Virus record (IMG/VR): IMGVR_UViG_3300009183_000083
Coordinates: 1-64,000 of that record
Reading direction: 5' to 3' (one strand)
Length of the DNA stretch: 64,000 nucleotides
Origin: a virus
Below the pieces are notes generated by a model that saw nothing but the letters and a program-made list of their open reading frames with translations, was not told where the DNA came from and made no database searches. The position numbers and the translations under genes were made by a program. This document shows, one piece after another, positions 63,173 to 64,000 of this stretch; the first letter of the stretch is position 1, and every line of letters begins with the position of its first letter.

Positions 63173-63526
63173 TTAAGTTTTGTCTTTGACAAATTGATCC
63201 ATTAATTTTTCGTTAACTTTTTCCATTATCTCGTGCATTTTTGAATTGCCCGTAATGTTTGAATGTAATGATATCATGCGACCAAACATGCTTGAGCCAT
63301 TCATTGTCTCAAGTGGAAACATTTTAATGCATTCTAAAGCAACAGCGTTTAGCTTGTGCTCTATTTGTTCTTCTGACATAAGAAGCTGAGTCTTAAGTTT
63401 TTTACTTAAATTAGCATCAAGAACAAGAGCGCAACTAATTTCTTTTTGAATTAATCCGAGAAATGTCATCATTTCCATAACGAAATCAACAATTGATTCT
63501 TCGTCTTCAGGAAATTTATTTATCAT
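63173..63526 (-). CDS. helical hypothetical protein, 117 aa
   Basis: A methionine-rich helical protein (EDEESIVDFVMEMMTFLGLIQ) with DANLSKKLKTQLLMSEEQIE. It is the gene immediately upstream of the primase-helicase and overlaps the next gene by 11 nt. An accessory to replication is inferred only from the context. Confidence 0.55.
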   Translation of the reverse strand: MINKFPEDEESIVDFVMEMMTFLGLIQKEISCALVLDANLSKKLKTQLLMSEEQIEHKLNAVALECIKMFPLETMNGSSMFGRMISLHSNITGNSKMHEIMEKVNEKLMDQFVKDKT

Positions 63527-64000
63527 TTGTTTCGGATGGCATTCTTTTTACTTTTTTGATTTCGGCAACAACTCCGTTTGCGGTAGCTGTAAGTTTTTTT
63601 AGATTTATTACTATTGCTCCTTCATGCACTGAGTCTACTGAATCTGTAAATGTTACAAACTCACCTTGATCATACACAAGAAACTGAGCCTTGTTTCCAC
63701 GGTATGCAATAATTATGTCCATTGCTTGACCGTGGCTTCGGATATTTCGGATAACAGTGTCATCTTCCATTCTTTTTGCTACAGAACAAAGCGATCTTAA
63801 TTGTTTTGCCCCTAGTTTATAGGTCTTTGCCTTGTTGAGTAACAATTTCTTTGTCACCATTGGGTCTGGTCGCAGCTTGGTTTTTGGGATTTTATTATTA
63901 GCCATTTCTTGATGGTGACTATAACTAAGTCCGCTTATTGGATTTGGGAATGTACGAACAGTTTTGACTGCTTGAGCAATAGTATTGTATGCTTTTTCTG
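63516..64000 (-). CDS. probable DNA-binding protein, N-terminus missing at the window edge
   Basis: The annotated ATG (63905) is preceded in the same frame by an open sequence to the edge of the window, including FPNPISGLSYSHHQEMAN. This matches the GLS(F/Y)SHHxEVA pattern seen in phage and plasmid DNA-binding/partition-like proteins. I therefore treat the gene as a partial coding sequence of more than 160 residues. The rest is basic, with a LLNKAKTYKLGAKQLRSLCS helix-turn-helix-like stretch and a beta-rich C-terminus. Replication initiation or regulation is a reasonable guess. Confidence 0.6.
   Translation of the reverse strand, partial: EKAYNTIAQAVKTVRTFPNPISGLSYSHHQEMANNKIPKTKLRPDPMVTKKLLLNKAKTYKLGAKQLRSLCSVAKRMEDDTVIRNIRSHGQAMDIIIAYRGNKAQFLVYDQGEFVTFTDSVDSVHEGAIVINLKKLTATANGVVAEIKKVKRMPSETNDK

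Noticed and set aside
1-64000. Circular joining of the two edges
   Set aside because: The left-edge gene start and right-edge open frame are not in a compatible frame when joined, so the window is not a complete circle at this point.
1-64000. Prophage or integrative element features, CRISPR arrays, insertion sequences
   Set aside because: No integrase, transposase, regularly spaced direct repeats or attachment-like duplications were seen.

Overview
The window is a stretch of a tailed double-stranded DNA bacteriophage genome. It carries a large terminase, portal, scaffold-like protein, major capsid protein, fibres and lysis genes, and I saw no tape-measure protein, tail sheath, integrase, tRNA or CRISPR array. 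A short-tailed (podovirus-like) virion with very large internal or ejected proteins fits best. Both window edges cut through genes, so the genome is longer than 64 kb. The host is most likely a Verrucomicrobiota or a related PVC bacterium. This is an inference from the BspA-type leucine-rich repeats, Ig-like modules and FN3 protein in the fibre/lysis region, whose wording resembles that phylum. Starts mostly lack Shine-Dalgarno sequences and are preceded by A/C-rich leaders, which also agrees with an SD-independent host.

Layout. (1) 1-10959, minus strand: a dense early operon of mostly small, often ATGA-overlapping genes. It includes a recombination set (OB-fold protein, DUF3127 protein, ERF-type annealing protein, PD-(D/E)XK nuclease), a DUF4326 protein and many unknowns. 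(2) 11005-11040: a divergent control region. (3) 11040-11546, plus strand: a probable small terminase. (4) 11547-11960: a non-coding, G-run-containing stretch. (5) 11961-13903, minus strand: an island of six small genes, GC-rich in its right part and with structured intergenic DNA, lying between the small and large terminase genes. (6) 14139-23122, plus strand: packaging and head genes, with a structured leader before the capsid gene and a strong terminator after it. (7) 23189-33260: receptor-binding or fibre genes, including a BspA-LRR fibre and two tandem SGNH-esterase-like spikes. (8) 33262-34801: secreted FN3 protein, holin-like, lipoprotein/TM spanin-like proteins and an L,D-transpeptidase-like endolysin candidate. 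(9) 34834-42969: tail and connector proteins and internal virion proteins. (10) 42987-59309: one 5440-residue reading frame, a giant polyvalent protein with peptidase-like, ADP-ribosyltransferase-like and nucleotidyltransferase-like segments. (11) 59306-64000, minus strand: replication genes with a TOPRIM primase-helicase, an HNH nuclease and a probable DNA-binding protein running off the edge. No DNA polymerase is seen in the window.

Working together: the two minus-strand blocks form the early replication and recombination programme, and the plus strand forms the late packaging, virion and lysis programme. Superimposed on both is a dispersed 15-bp near-palindrome, TTTAGCCTGACTAAA and variants. 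I count 14 copies; five sit 2-3 nt before a start codon and a sixth lies 27 nt before the capsid start. I regard this, the giant protein, the modular fibres, the coding-like ATG-less segments in the early operon and a candidate -1 frameshift as the most novel observations.
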